Source of the DNA: Microbacterium oleivorans NBRC 103075
GTDB taxonomy: Bacteria > Actinomycetota > Actinomycetes > Actinomycetales > Microbacteriaceae
Assembly: GCF_001552475.1 (NCBI RefSeq)
Contig: NZ_BCRG01000004.1
Coordinates: forward strand, 1 to 64,000
Length of the DNA: 64,000 bases
Direction of reading: 5' to 3'
The notes beneath the pieces were generated by a model. That model was not told the origin of the DNA. It was given only the letters and a program-made list of their open reading frames with translations, and made no database searches. Each line of letters opens with the position of its first letter. The first letter of the stretch is position 1. Both the position numbers and the translations under genes were made by a program. Positions 16,873 to 25,271 of the stretch are shown piece by piece.

Positions 16873-18717
16873 CTAAATACGCAGTTGGGTCTTCGACTTG
16901 GGTGGGGCATCGCGGTCACCCGAGTTGCGTCGTCGGGTCTGTCGATGCGTCAGGCGAGTGCGTGCGGGAGTCTTGCGCTGGCGCCGGCTGCGTTCGTCGA
17001 TGACAGGAACCTCGTCTTGTCCTTCCAGTGCCTGCTCGGCCTTGTGCTCGAGGAACTGACGAATCTTCGTGAGGTTGGCTGCGGCGACGGCGATGACGAC
17101 GAGTATCGACTTCGCGGTCGCACCGCGCATGCGGAAGCGTCCTGGGTCAGCGAGGCTGTACCCGGAGGCATTTTTCACGAAGCCGTTCACCGACTCGACG
17201 TTGTTGCGGAGGTGGTGGTAGTGATTCGCCCATTCCTCGCTCTGGTACTCGTAGTGCTGTCCGTGGCGGCCGGAGTCCGCGACGTTGAAGGTCGTGGAGT
17301 GCAGGTTCTGGCAGACCGCGGGCATGTGCTTCGGGTCGGGTGCCAGCTGGAGCAGTGCACGCCCGTCTTTGCGTGTGTCGACGACATCGGGTTTGAGTGT
17401 GCACTTGAGGAGCGGGTTGGGACCGGCGGCCCCGCACTTGAAGGGGATGTTGCCATTGGGTTTCATCGCACCCTTCTCGCGGAACCGGTAGGTGCTTCGA
17501 GTTGCGAGGCGGGCTCTCCAGAGGGATTCGAGGTCTCGCTCTCGTTGTTTGCGCTCGTCTTTCGTCAGCGGCAGCTTGTCGAGGTTCTCGATTCCTTCGC
17601 GGTAGTACTTCGTCGCGTGGATGGCGTCCTCTGGCGTGTGCGGGTCGTACCAGGTGCCTTCGATGAGGATCGCGCCGTGCTTGTACCCCTGGATGCCGAG
17701 TTCGTCCTTGGGGTAGTCCATGAGGAGTTTGACACCAGCGCGGCGGAGCGGGATCTGGAGGAGCTCGGCGTCGCCTGCGGGCATGTAAGCGCGGTCGGTG
17801 GCGAGGTGCTCGATGGTGTGACCGCGTTCCCAGAGGTTGTCGACGAGTCGTCGCGCGTTGGCGGCTGGTTCGGCGCTCGGGATATGCATCGTGAAGCCCA
17901 CCACCAAATTCGGGACGTCGCCCGCAGTTGCTTTCCCGCCGTTGCTGCCGGTGACGGCGAACTCTGCCTCCTGGGCGTACTCGATGATGCGGACCTGCTC
18001 CCCCTGCTTCGGGAGGGTTCCCTTCTTGGTGCGCAGGTAGAAGCCAGCGTCGGGCTCGGATGAGACGCGGGCGTGGTCCGGGAGCGCGGCTAGGCGTTCC
18101 TTGCCGATGCCGCGCGCGTGGGTCTTGAGCCTGGTCGCGTCGATGGCGAGGGAGATCTTCTTCGGCCGGTACTTGACCGGCAGCATCTTGTAGGTCGCTT
18201 CGAGAATCGAGTTCTGAAGAATTTCCCGGCGCCGGCGACGCTTCTCGATGATGTCCGCGTTGTCTTCTCGCCATTTCAGTTCGTCGCGGTACTCGGCGAC
18301 GGTGAGGCGGCGGTGCCGGTTCCTAAGGGGCTCGGCATCGACGAGGTCGAAGATGCGGGTGGTTGCGCTCCGTGCCCGGTCGTAGATGGCCTCGGGGCGG
18401 GTGAAGGCGTTCATCTCGTAGCCGAGGATGGCGGCGGTCTTCGGTGTGAGCCGTTCGAGGAGGACCAGTGTGACGCGTGTGCAATGCATCGGCTGCTGTT
18501 CCATCGCGAGGATGAGCCAGACGATGAGAACCGTCCGCATGGAAATGAACGCCTCACGGCCGCCCTTGTAGCTGCGGTCCTGCGACTGCCAGAGGGTCAG
18601 AAGTCGGGGGAGGTCCGACTGGTCGATGATGTGTGCAGCCTTCTTGATGGTCAGAGTGTCGATGGGCGGGCGCTTCGTCTCGTCGTGCAGCGCGAGCGAG
18701 TCTGCTTTGCGGCTCAT
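16873..18717 (-). CDS. DDE transposase (IS4/IS1182-like)
   Basis: The 614-residue protein shows a DDE triad in the right order: Asp193 in ISLAIDATRLKTHARG, Asp308 in LATDRAYMP, and Glu508 in HLRNNVESVNGFVKN, with the wide beta-rich insertion between the second Asp and Glu that IS4-like enzymes have. An Arg/Lys-rich tail follows. It would cut and join the element ends. Its ATG overlaps the stop of the upstream recombinase-fold gene by 4 bp, so the two are co-translated. That coupling of a DDE enzyme to a tyrosine-recombinase-like protein is unusual. It lies 221 bp inside the left terminal repeat. Confidence 0.82.
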   Translation of the reverse strand: MSRKADSLALHDETKRPPIDTLTIKKAAHIIDQSDLPRLLTLWQSQDRSYKGGREAFISMRTVLIVWLILAMEQQPMHCTRVTLVLLERLTPKTAAILGYEMNAFTRPEAIYDRARSATTRIFDLVDAEPLRNRHRRLTVAEYRDELKWREDNADIIEKRRRRREILQNSILEATYKMLPVKYRPKKISLAIDATRLKTHARGIGKERLAALPDHARVSSEPDAGFYLRTKKGTLPKQGEQVRIIEYAQEAEFAVTGSNGGKATAGDVPNLVVGFTMHIPSAEPAANARRLVDNLWERGHTIEHLATDRAYMPAGDAELLQIPLRRAGVKLLMDYPKDELGIQGYKHGAILIEGTWYDPHTPEDAIHATKYYREGIENLDKLPLTKDERKQRERDLESLWRARLATRSTYRFREKGAMKPNGNIPFKCGAAGPNPLLKCTLKPDVVDTRKDGRALLQLAPDPKHMPAVCQNLHSTTFNVADSGRHGQHYEYQSEEWANHYHHLRNNVESVNGFVKNASGYSLADPGRFRMRGATAKSILVVIAVAAANLTKIRQFLEHKAEQALEGQDEVPVIDERSRRQRKTPARTRLTHRQTRRRNSGDRDAPPKSKTQLRI

Positions 18718-19601
18718 GCGGGGTCGCAGACGGCGAGGAGGTCTTTACGGTGGGGGGCGTGCGTCCGGATGATGCGGGCGAGGCTTCTCACGTTCGTGAG
18801 ACCTGACATTCGTATGAGGGCCTGCGGGCTATGACCTTCGTTGATGCGCGCGACCAGCCAGGTGTTCCGGGCGCGTCCTGCTGTGGGACTCGCGCCGTGC
18901 GTGTTGCGAACCGCGTCAAGGACAGCGACGGTGGTGCGAAGGCCACCAGTGGGGGAGACGAGGTAGCCGGGCGTGACCTCGGCAGCTGCCACGAGAAGCT
19001 CTCTCCACTCCGGGTCCGCGTGTACCTGGCGGGCGCGGGTGCCGGGGATGTCGACGATGACCGCGTCGCCGGCGGCGCTGACGTGGTCCTTGTGAACCTG
19101 AGCGACCTCGCTCGCGCTCAAGCCACACCCGAGGGTGAGGCCGGCGAAGCCTTTGGCCGTGATGCCCGAAAGGTGGTTCGGCTGCCAGCTCGCCCACTCG
19201 CGAACCTGCTGGAGGGCCTTCACGTCGTAGACGGGAAACGGGTTCGTCGGGGTGGTGCTGCGCACACCGTTGCCGGGGGTCGCTTTGGGAAGTCCGGCGA
19301 CAGCGCGGAGCAGGTTGCGCTCTTGAATCGCTACTCGGCTCGACACCTCCGTGGCCCGGTAGAGCTCGTATCCGAACACGAGGTCCTCGCGAAGGCTCGC
19401 CCGCGAAATGGGTGCCGCGCCCGTCGAGTACAGCCAGTCAAAGAACCCGGCGAGAGCGATGATGGTTCTACGCGCGACGTTAAGGCTGCGGTACCCGGCG
19501 TATTCGGTCGCGAGGGTACGAACAAGCGTCCCAATGGCATCCCAATGGTCGGCTGGTGTGTCGCCGCGGTAGCTCGTGATGTGGTCCGAAATCTCCGTCA
19601 T
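18714..19601 (-). CDS. tyrosine-recombinase-fold protein B, catalytically degenerate
   Basis: The 295-residue protein has the outline of a tyrosine recombinase: an N-terminal SAM-like helical domain (RRTIIALAGFFDWLYSTG) and a C-terminal catalytic-type domain. Aligned by eye to XerC-type motifs, the box I Arg is Ser (LTLGCGLSASEVAQV), the HxxR box reads GRARNTW and keeps only the Arg, the LLGH His is Leu (MSGLTN), and the nucleophilic Tyr is Ile (LARIIRTH). It is therefore probably a DNA-binding partner and not a recombinase. The ATG at MTEISDHITS is preferred because a longer frame would run into the divergent HTH gene. It overlaps the DDE transposase gene. Confidence 0.72.
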   Translation of the reverse strand: MTEISDHITSYRGDTPADHWDAIGTLVRTLATEYAGYRSLNVARRTIIALAGFFDWLYSTGAAPISRASLREDLVFGYELYRATEVSSRVAIQERNLLRAVAGLPKATPGNGVRSTTPTNPFPVYDVKALQQVREWASWQPNHLSGITAKGFAGLTLGCGLSASEVAQVHKDHVSAAGDAVIVDIPGTRARQVHADPEWRELLVAAAEVTPGYLVSPTGGLRTTVAVLDAVRNTHGASPTAGRARNTWLVARINEGHSPQALIRMSGLTNVRSLARIIRTHAPHRKDLLAVCDPA

Positions 19602-19704
19602 GTGTGGGGCTATGCGCCAGACGGTCAAATGAGCGCCGATTTCGGGCGAATGTTGCGTTTCTCGCAATATGTCGTCGCTGATCGCCGAGAAGGCGCAGAA
19701 TGGG
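19602..19704. promoter_or_regulatory. divergent promoter region with short inverted repeats
   Basis: This 103-bp gap separates recombinase-fold gene B from the HTH gene. It holds TTGCG-TTTCT-CGCAA and the symmetric CCGATTTCGG, which could be operators for the HTH protein. The sites are short and the assignment is tentative. Confidence 0.35.
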
Positions 19705-20154
19705 ATGGTGGGAGTCGCAAAGTACAGCCCGGCAGATCTCTGCGACCAACCAGGTGCCTTCGGCCGCCGCAGCACTACCTGGGCCGTAGCCCACGCGTCG
19801 CCGGCGGCGGAGTCGCGGCGCTCAGCCGCGATGCTGCAGCACCACGTCGCGATGAGTCTGCGCGCATCTCTTCGGGCAAGACGCGTCAGCCAGGAGACTC
19901 TTGCGAGGGAGCTCGGCTGGAGTGCCGGCCGGCTCTCGCGAGCAATGTCGGGCGCGGCGCCGGTGTCCGTGGAAGATCTCCTGTTGTTGTCCACGGTAAG
20001 CGGCGCGAGCTTCTTGGCGGCCGCTACGGCCGCAGGGGTGATCCGGGAGTCCGGCGTGGAGAACCTGCAGTACTTGCAGGGGTATCTCGAGCATCAGCTG
20101 TCACAGGTGCAGGCAAGAATCGCTGATAACGCACGAGCGCATCCATCGACTTGA
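19705..20154 (+). CDS. HTH (XRE-like) protein paired with recombinase-fold protein B
   Basis: The 149-residue protein has a clear helix-turn-helix, SLRASLRARRVSQETLARELGWSAGRLSRAMSG, then a helical tail. The ATG at MVGVAKYSP is chosen because the N-terminal segment YSPADLCDQPGAFG matches the start of the HTH protein at 21086 (FEPRDMFAQPKAFG), which shows that this stretch is translated. It is divergent from recombinase-fold gene B and overlaps the end of recombinase-fold gene A tail to tail by about 130 bp. It probably regulates the recombination genes or helps assemble them on DNA. Confidence 0.72.
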   Translation: MVGVAKYSPADLCDQPGAFGRRSTTWAVAHASPAAESRRSAAMLQHHVAMSLRASLRARRVSQETLARELGWSAGRLSRAMSGAAPVSVEDLLLLSTVSGASFLAAATAAGVIRESGVENLQYLQGYLEHQLSQVQARIADNARAHPST

Positions 20155-20947
20155 GTCCCGCCCAATGCAGAAGATCCTGCATTGGGACTCCGGCGCTGAG
20201 GTTTCGTACCAACCAGGTAGCCCTCATGCGTTGCGTCGTCGGCCCGATTTCCCGAGCGATGCTTCGCTGCACGAATGTGTGCACGACGTTCTTATGGAAT
20301 TCGATGCCGGGTCGAAATAGCGATGCGTCCCAATGCTCGGCGCGATTGGCAACTGCGCGTAGGTCCTCGGTCCATTCGCGCGCGACTCTGACGGTGCGGG
20401 GACTGTCCCCGTTGATCACCGTGAGGTGCGAGCAGTCGCGATTGATATCCGCCGCGCGCACTCGCGAGAGATCCCTCGTTGGTAGACCTGCGCCTATGCC
20501 GAGCGTGATGAGTGCATGAGCTGATCTTCGCGATGCCGGGTCGCGCTGCAATGTTGCCCACGTTCGTAGCTCTTGGATCTGCGCGGCGGAATACGGAGCG
20601 GACGGATCCGCGGCGCGCAATCGCGGCAGTGGCGGATCAGTGTCGATGACTCCTAGCGCCTCGCCAACTCGCAGGAGAATGGATCGGTGTCGAGCCATGG
20701 TCGAGGGTCGCGAGGTGGGGATCATCGACACGGAGTAGGCGATGACGTCTCGCTTGAAGAGCACCTCCGCTCGCAATGGCATGCCCGATACGAGGTGCGC
20801 CCAATGAGCGTGATGCGCTATCGAGTGCGAAATCGCCGCCTCGGGATATCGCACGTGCTCTGCAACCTGTGACACCACGTTCAGCACGAACGGCTTCAGC
20901 TCTCTCCACTCGGTCTCCGCGAATGTCGGCGTGTACTCACGCATCAT
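20024..20947 (-). CDS. tyrosine-recombinase-fold protein A, partly degenerate
   Basis: The 307-residue protein is a diverged paralogue of protein B with the same two-domain plan. The box I Arg is replaced by Pro (LGIGAGLPTRDLSRV), the HxxR box reads QRMRATWLV and keeps the Arg, and the LLGH His is Leu (WAGLKS). The segment MDALVRYQRF keeps a Tyr where the nucleophile belongs. A and B may work together as a heteromer. The ATG given is one of two adjacent ATGs, and a TTG four codons earlier is also in frame. It is divergent from the second HTH gene. Confidence 0.68.
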   Translation of the reverse strand: MMREYTPTFAETEWRELKPFVLNVVSQVAEHVRYPEAAISHSIAHHAHWAHLVSGMPLRAEVLFKRDVIAYSVSMIPTSRPSTMARHRSILLRVGEALGVIDTDPPLPRLRAADPSAPYSAAQIQELRTWATLQRDPASRRSAHALITLGIGAGLPTRDLSRVRAADINRDCSHLTVINGDSPRTVRVAREWTEDLRAVANRAEHWDASLFRPGIEFHKNVVHTFVQRSIAREIGPTTQRMRATWLVRNLSAGVPMQDLLHWAGLKSMDALVRYQRFLPAPVTADARDTPASTAGSPRRTPGSPLRP

Positions 20948-21085
20948 CGCCCGCCACAACGAGGCGATTCAAACGTGCCATTTGCATACAGATGGCGATA
21001 TACGCACACGAGTCGAAATAACGGCAACTGAATTTGAATGCCGTAAACGGAGTGACGCAGTCTGTCCTCAGATGGAGGACTCAAA

Positions 21086-21499
21086 GTGCCGCGCGAGATG
21101 ACCGAGGTGGGATTCGAGCCGCGTGACATGTTCGCGCAGCCGAAGGCTTTCGGCGTGGTGAACGCGACTCCGTCGCCGGCCGATGGAGTGCGTGCCGATG
21201 ATTGGCGGTATCGCGCTGCGGTAGTGCAGCATCGCTTCTCTCGGGCTGTAAACGACGGCCTGAAACTGCGCGGCCGCCACCGGAGAGAATTTCTCGCCCA
21301 GTACGCCGACGTTCGCAGCCTCAGTGTCGGCCGAATGGGCAGAGTGCTTCGAGGCGAGCAGGTCGCGACGATGGCGGACTTGGCGTTTTGGGCCGAGCAT
21401 TTTCCCGAGGTGGTCGAGCGGCTGCGCGAGTATTTCGACTGGTGGGTCCAGGACCAGAAGCGGCTGGCGGACCTCGAACGTGAAAGGCGCCGATCATGA
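21086..21499 (+). CDS. second HTH-like protein paired with recombinase-fold protein A
   Basis: The 137-residue protein shares the N-terminal motif FEPRDMFAQPKAFG with the HTH protein at 19705. Its middle (RHRREFLAQYADVRSLSVGRMGRVLRGEQVATMADLAFWAEHFP) fits a helix-turn-helix of the same type, and it ends in a basic coiled helix. GTG is taken as the start because GGAGG lies 7 bases upstream. With the gene on its left it repeats the arrangement of the first pair: recombinase-fold gene leftward, HTH gene rightward. Confidence 0.65.
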   Translation: MPREMTEVGFEPRDMFAQPKAFGVVNATPSPADGVRADDWRYRAAVVQHRFSRAVNDGLKLRGRHRREFLAQYADVRSLSVGRMGRVLRGEQVATMADLAFWAEHFPEVVERLREYFDWWVQDQKRLADLERERRRS

Positions 21500-21561
21500 C
21501 GCGCACCGCGATCACCGATCACGACGTTTCCCGTTCGGCTTCAGCATGCCACCGGAGCGTA

Positions 21562-21579
21562 ATCCCGGTCTTCCGGGAT
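21562..21579. promoter_or_regulatory. 18-bp palindromic operator upstream of HTH gene
   Basis: ATCCCGG and CCGGGAT flank TCTT, 47 bp before the start of the small HTH gene. A near-identical palindrome with centre TATA lies at 51848-51865, differing at 2 of 18 positions. The neighbouring HTH protein is the obvious candidate to bind both. Confidence 0.65.
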
Positions 21580-21626
21580 AGTCAACCTGCCGCCGCATCC
21601 TCCGGTGCGCAGTCTGAGGAGCTTTG

Positions 21627-21881
21627 ATGGCCTGGGACTCCGATGCCGCGACGCGCCTCGGAAGAGTTCTCCGTGAGCGCCGCCTGGCGATGGGGCTAAC
21701 TCAGCAGACGCTGTCGGATCGAGCAGGCGTCACGAAGAACCAGATCCAGCTGATCGAGGCGGGGCGCGCTGAGGCGGGCGAGGATGCAGCGCCGTCGAAT
21801 CCTCGCGTGGCGACTCTCGCGAAGCTATGCGGGGTGTTCGAACTCTCGGTCGCGGATGTTCTCGCGCGCGCCGAGCTGTAG
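21627..21881 (+). CDS. small XRE-family HTH regulator
   Basis: The 84-residue protein is a single Cro/CI-type domain: LGRVLRERRLAMGLTQQTLSDRAGVTKNQIQLIEAGR, then RVATLAKLCGVFELSVADVLA. TGAGGAGC before the ATG is a good ribosome site. A palindrome just upstream suggests that it represses itself, and a copy of this palindrome before the metallophosphoesterase gene at 51893 suggests a wider regulon in the insertion. It is the first gene right of the recombination genes. Confidence 0.85.
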   Translation: MAWDSDAATRLGRVLRERRLAMGLTQQTLSDRAGVTKNQIQLIEAGRAEAGEDAAPSNPRVATLAKLCGVFELSVADVLARAEL

Positions 21882-21894
21882 CGAACCGGATGCG

Positions 21895-22742
21895 ATGAGA
21901 TGCGGTGCGGCGCTCGGCCGGCAGTCATCCGCCGCGGATGCCGGGGATCTCGTAGTCGGCCTCCGGCCCCTGCTGCGCACGACCGGACACGCTGGCGGCA
22001 AGGGCGGTGGGCTACGGCTTTCTCTCCTGATGTCCTTAATTTGGGTCACCGCCAGGGCCCCGTACACGACGAGCCGCGTGGCCCCTTATTGGGCAGAACT
22101 GCTCGGCAGAGACGACCCCCAGGAAGCCGGCGCACGCGCGATCCGGGACGCCCTGCATGACCTTGCGGATCGCGGGTTCATTCAGCTCCGCAGCGCCGGC
22201 CGCGGCTCGAAATCTCTCTCTGCAACGAGTCGAAGCCCGAGACCGCGGATGGGGCGCCCAACCCGTACGTAGCCCCTTATGGGCTCGAGCAGTACTTTCC
22301 CATTCCGCGGACGTTCTGGACGCGCAACCTCGCCGGCGAGCTGTCGGGAGCGGGTGTCGCCATGTACCTGTGTGCACTCGCTCTGACCACCACCGACGAT
22401 CCTGAGTTCTTCATCGCAGGCAGCTTCTTCGATGACCGGTTTGGCATCTCCCGATCTAGTCGCAAGCGAGGGCGGGCCGAGCTGGTCGAACGCGGTGTGC
22501 TGACTTACACGGTCGAGAGTTACAACGACCTCCTCACCCACAGGAGGGTGCGAAGGAACATCTACCGAGTCGCCAAGAGGTTCCAGCAACCCGAAGCGTG
22601 GGCCGCGCCCGAAGCGGCGGTAGAGGACAAGACCAAGGCGGGGAAAGTAGCCCGACTCCGTTTCAGAGTTCGCCTCGCAGGAGCTCAGCAGCGCGCTGTT
22701 CCACCTTTCGGAACGACTGCTCGACATTCCGGTGGTACGTGA
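21895..22742 (+). pseudogene. frameshifted gene with a winged-helix-like region
   Basis: Good coding sequence continues through this stretch but changes reading frame once, at about 22190-22215. The first part (SRVAPYWAELLGRDDPQEAG, then ALHDLADRGFIQLRS) looks like a winged helix. The second part resumes in another frame (SLCNESKPETADGAPNPYV to TFWTRNLAGELSGAGVAMYL, then SRSSRKRGRAELVERGVLTY, another helix-turn-helix-like segment). No family is recognised; replication-initiator or regulator-like DNA binding is possible. The shift may be a real mutation or a sequencing error. The 3' end overlaps the convergent gene by about 80 bp. Confidence 0.55.
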
Positions 22743-23214
22743 GGGCATCCTTCATCACATCGCCCTCCCACATGCCGCCGCGGGTGCGTTTCCCTTCATC
22801 GAGGAGCGCCACCATCGCGTCGCTGCCGGCCATAGATTCCTGAGCCGCGGCTATCCGTTCCAGCAGGGTGTCGTCGCCAACGATGAGACGCAATTCGCCT
22901 GCAGCTCTCGCGACAGTGAGAGCGTGCTCACGGATGGCTTTACCGCTGTCGGTATTCGGCCACTCAAGCCAGAAGGCGTCATCGCCGCCTGCAGCTTTGT
23001 AGTAGGCCGGGACTACCGCGCTGTTCATCTGAGCCCATTGAGTGCCAGCCTCGACGAACGCAGCCAGCAGGCCGCGAGCATCGCGACGTCGATCCTCGCG
23101 GCGAGCAGCGTCGGCCTGAGCCCGCGAGTAGCGATGTGTCAGAACCACACCGACGATGCCGGATGCGAGCGTGAACGCTCCCGTCAATAGAGCAACCCAG
23201 ACGGTTTCCGACAT
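22663..23214 (-). CDS. hypothetical single-pass membrane protein
   Basis: The 183-residue protein starts with one membrane helix (VWVALLTGAFTLASGIVGVVLTH) followed by a basic stretch (RREDRRRDARG) and a long helical cytoplasmic part without known motifs. Small phage and plasmid proteins often have this plan. No function can be assigned. It converges on the frameshifted gene to its left and is separated from the HEPN-type gene by a short gap. Confidence 0.6.
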   Translation of the reverse strand: MSETVWVALLTGAFTLASGIVGVVLTHRYSRAQADAARREDRRRDARGLLAAFVEAGTQWAQMNSAVVPAYYKAAGGDDAFWLEWPNTDSGKAIREHALTVARAAGELRLIVGDDTLLERIAAAQESMAGSDAMVALLDEGKRTRGGMWEGDVMKDALTYHRNVEQSFRKVEQRAAELLRGEL

Positions 23215-23288
23215 GTCGCGAGGCTAGCTGCAACCGGCGTCCAGGACTCTCAAGAACGCGACGCGTGAGACGGCGATCCGTTGCGGAA

Positions 23289-23981
23289 TCAAACGCCTCG
23301 ATCTAGTCGGCATTCGTCGACCCATCGCGCGAGCATGCTCATTGCTGCCAATTGTTCGACTGCCACTTGTCGGGGCATCTCGGCGGTTTCGTGGGTCGCA
23401 GGGTTTCGGATGGCCAACGAGACACCCTGCGAGAAGTTCAAAAGGCCGCTGGCCATCGAGGTGCTTGTCTGGTGATTGCCCTGACCGTTCCAGCGCAATC
23501 GAGGTTTGTCGTCCGTCGCCGGGTCCGGTGAAAAGACCTGTGTCATGAGGCCCTTATCCGACAGGTCCGTTCGGGTCGACTTGTCCTGGATGTGAGCATT
23601 CAAGAACGTTGCCGCGCGAGCAACCGCGGCGCGATACTGCTCGATCTTCCATAGCTCCGCGGCGTTGGTCCACACCACGGGGTGAAGATTGTCCACCGGC
23701 ATCGTCGGCCCAGAGGGGCCGAGGTAGGCCAGGATTTGGCGTCTGTTCTCTAGAACACCCAGAGCCCTCGATATCGCCGTGGTTGTGAAGTACTCCCAGG
23801 CGTCGTTGTTCAGAGGATCAATGTCGAACGACTCCCCAGGGAGAACTCTCTCCACGATGCGCCGAGTCACTTCGAGGCCTTCCACCTTCGCGCCGTAGTG
23901 CTCCCACCCCTGCTGGTCTAGAACCTCACGGTGGTTCTTGAGGTGCTCGATCATCCATTCGGTGGCGGAATCGTCAGTCAT
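23289..23981 (-). CDS. TIGR02391/Ymh-type protein with HEPN motif
   Basis: The 230-residue protein has the C-terminal features of the TIGR02391 (Ymh) family: VVWTNAAELWKIEQYRAAVARAA, then ASGLLNFSQGVSLAIRNPATHE and a closing helix. The segment RNPATH fits the Rx4H motif of HEPN domains, many of which are RNases in toxin or abortive-infection systems. The N-terminal half (EWMIEHLKNHREVLDQ onward) is not assigned. The ATG at MTDDSATEW is preferred because the longer frame is antisense to the divergent gene. Pairing with that divergent membrane protein suggests a two-gene defence or stress unit, which is inference. Confidence 0.72.
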   Translation of the reverse strand: MTDDSATEWMIEHLKNHREVLDQQGWEHYGAKVEGLEVTRRIVERVLPGESFDIDPLNNDAWEYFTTTAISRALGVLENRRQILAYLGPSGPTMPVDNLHPVVWTNAAELWKIEQYRAAVARAATFLNAHIQDKSTRTDLSDKGLMTQVFSPDPATDDKPRLRWNGQGNHQTSTSMASGLLNFSQGVSLAIRNPATHETAEMPRQVAVEQLAAMSMLARWVDECRLDRGV

Positions 23982-24096
23982 TCGACCAGCCTGGCATGCA
24001 GCGCGACCGCTCAATCCGACCGAGCGAGGTTTAGGCGAACGGATTCGATTCGGTTCGTCGGAGGGCGTGTCGCACCCTGTCGCTAGCCTTTCTGTC

Positions 24097-24582
24097 GTGA
24101 CGGACCCCTTCGCGCTTCCCGCTTTCATAGTCGGCCTCACCGGTCTCGCTATCGCGATCGTCGGAGCAATCACTGGCATCGTGAGCCTCTGGTGGCAGAT
24201 TCGCACTCGGCGCCGAGGAGCACACAACGTGCGCGTCACGGTGACAGCCGCACTCCCGATTCCGCCTTTTGGCGACGCGGATTGGCAAGTCTGTGTCTCG
24301 CCCGCCAACATCGGGGCCACGCCCGTTGCGATCACCGGCTGGGGGCTAGAGATGCCGAAGAAGCGCGGCACTCTGGTGCAAACTGAGTTTTCGCCGTTCA
24401 GCGACAACCTCCCGCACATGCTGCAGCCGGGGACCAGTATCAATCTGTTTTGGCCGCAAGACCACGTGCGGCTCGCAATCCAGACCCATGCGTCAGATCT
24501 GACCGCGTCTCAGCTCCGCGCCTTCGTTCGGCTTGGTACTGGTGAAACGGTGTACGCGAAGGGCACGGGAGTCCCTGTCTGA
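24097..24582 (+). CDS. small membrane protein divergent from the HEPN-type gene
   Basis: The 161-residue protein has one N-terminal membrane helix (FIVGLTGLAIAIVGAITGIVSLWW), a basic stop-transfer (RTRRRGAHN), then a mostly beta domain (VRVTVTAALPIPPF to RLGTGETVYAKGTG). It starts with GTG. The fold resembles many small actinobacterial membrane-anchored hypotheticals. Its position, divergent from the HEPN-motif gene with 115 bp between, makes it a possible partner. The next feature downstream is the first cassette spacer. Confidence 0.6.
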   Translation: MTDPFALPAFIVGLTGLAIAIVGAITGIVSLWWQIRTRRRGAHNVRVTVTAALPIPPFGDADWQVCVSPANIGATPVAITGWGLEMPKKRGTLVQTEFSPFSDNLPHMLQPGTSINLFWPQDHVRLAIQTHASDLTASQLRAFVRLGTGETVYAKGTGVPV

Positions 24583-24627
24583 GCAGGTCCGCTTAGTTGG
24601 CCCCTGAGTCATGGTCGCTGGCATACG

Positions 24628-24720
24628 CCGAAAACGATCGTTGCGGCCCGCTACGCGCGGAGGGGAAGGATGGGCTCCCAGAAAGGTTGGCCGGAACTGA
24701 GTTCTGGCGGACGTTTCCGG
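24628..24720 (+). repeat. cassette spacer S1
   Basis: This 93-bp copy starts CCGAAAACGATCGTT and ends GCGGACGTTTCCGG. Internal similarity to the other copies includes the CCGGAACTGAG segment (compare CCGAAACTCAG in S5). It lies between the 3' ends of two convergent genes, so it is not a promoter for either. Confidence 0.75.
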
Positions 24721-24764
24721 TGCGCCATGGACGAGGGAAGAGCCCCAACCCGGAAGCTATCTGG

Positions 24765-25271
24765 TTAGCGGCGCCGATGGAGCGGTGTCGCCCTCAGCTG
24801 TCGTCGGTGACTGCGCAATCGTGGTCGCTGACCAGAGTCGGGACGGGTCTCGACGGGAGTCGCGACCGCCCGGATACGGCGCCAGACATCGTCGCTGGTG
24901 ACCGTCCAGACACCTCCGAGAACATCAGCGAAATCCCGACGTGCGTGAGCGATCGCCTCGATCCGTTCGATCACAAGTTCTCCATGGCAGCGGATGATGT
25001 CCTCGGTCAGTCCCGCAGCGAGGATGCCGGTGTGCTGGCCAAGACCTCCACTCAGGTCGTCGCGAATCAGGTCGAGGATTCGAATCACGACGTCGAGCGC
25101 GCGATGCGGATCGGAGTTCGCCAACCCGCCGTCAATGACCGCGTCCAGCGGCTCGTCCATCTCGTCATCGAAGTCGACTGAGCCGGACTGGAAGGCGACC
25201 CAGTGGCGTGCATAGGCGTCAACCGACTCAGGTAGCAGTGAGAACCACAACGTCTCTGACACGTCCCCCAT
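24765..25271 (-). CDS. single-gene cassette, DUF6869-like protein
   Basis: The 168-residue acidic helical protein contains ARHWVAFQSGSVDFDDEMDE, then HRALDVVIRILDLIRDD, GELVIERIEAIAHARRDFADVLGGVW. This resembles DUF6869, a small family of unknown role, and the assignment is from memory of the pattern. The ATG at MGDVSETLWF is preferred. It is the only gene between spacers S1 and S2, so it forms a cassette of about 0.7 kb. Confidence 0.55.
   Translation of the reverse strand: MGDVSETLWFSLLPESVDAYARHWVAFQSGSVDFDDEMDEPLDAVIDGGLANSDPHRALDVVIRILDLIRDDLSGGLGQHTGILAAGLTEDIIRCHGELVIERIEAIAHARRDFADVLGGVWTVTSDDVWRRIRAVATPVETRPDSGQRPRLRSHRRQLRATPLHRRR

Noticed and set aside
18118..20126. Rightward frames opposite the transposase and recombinase-fold genes
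   Set aside because: Apart from the HTH gene at 19705 they lack motifs and ribosome sites and mirror the leftward genes.
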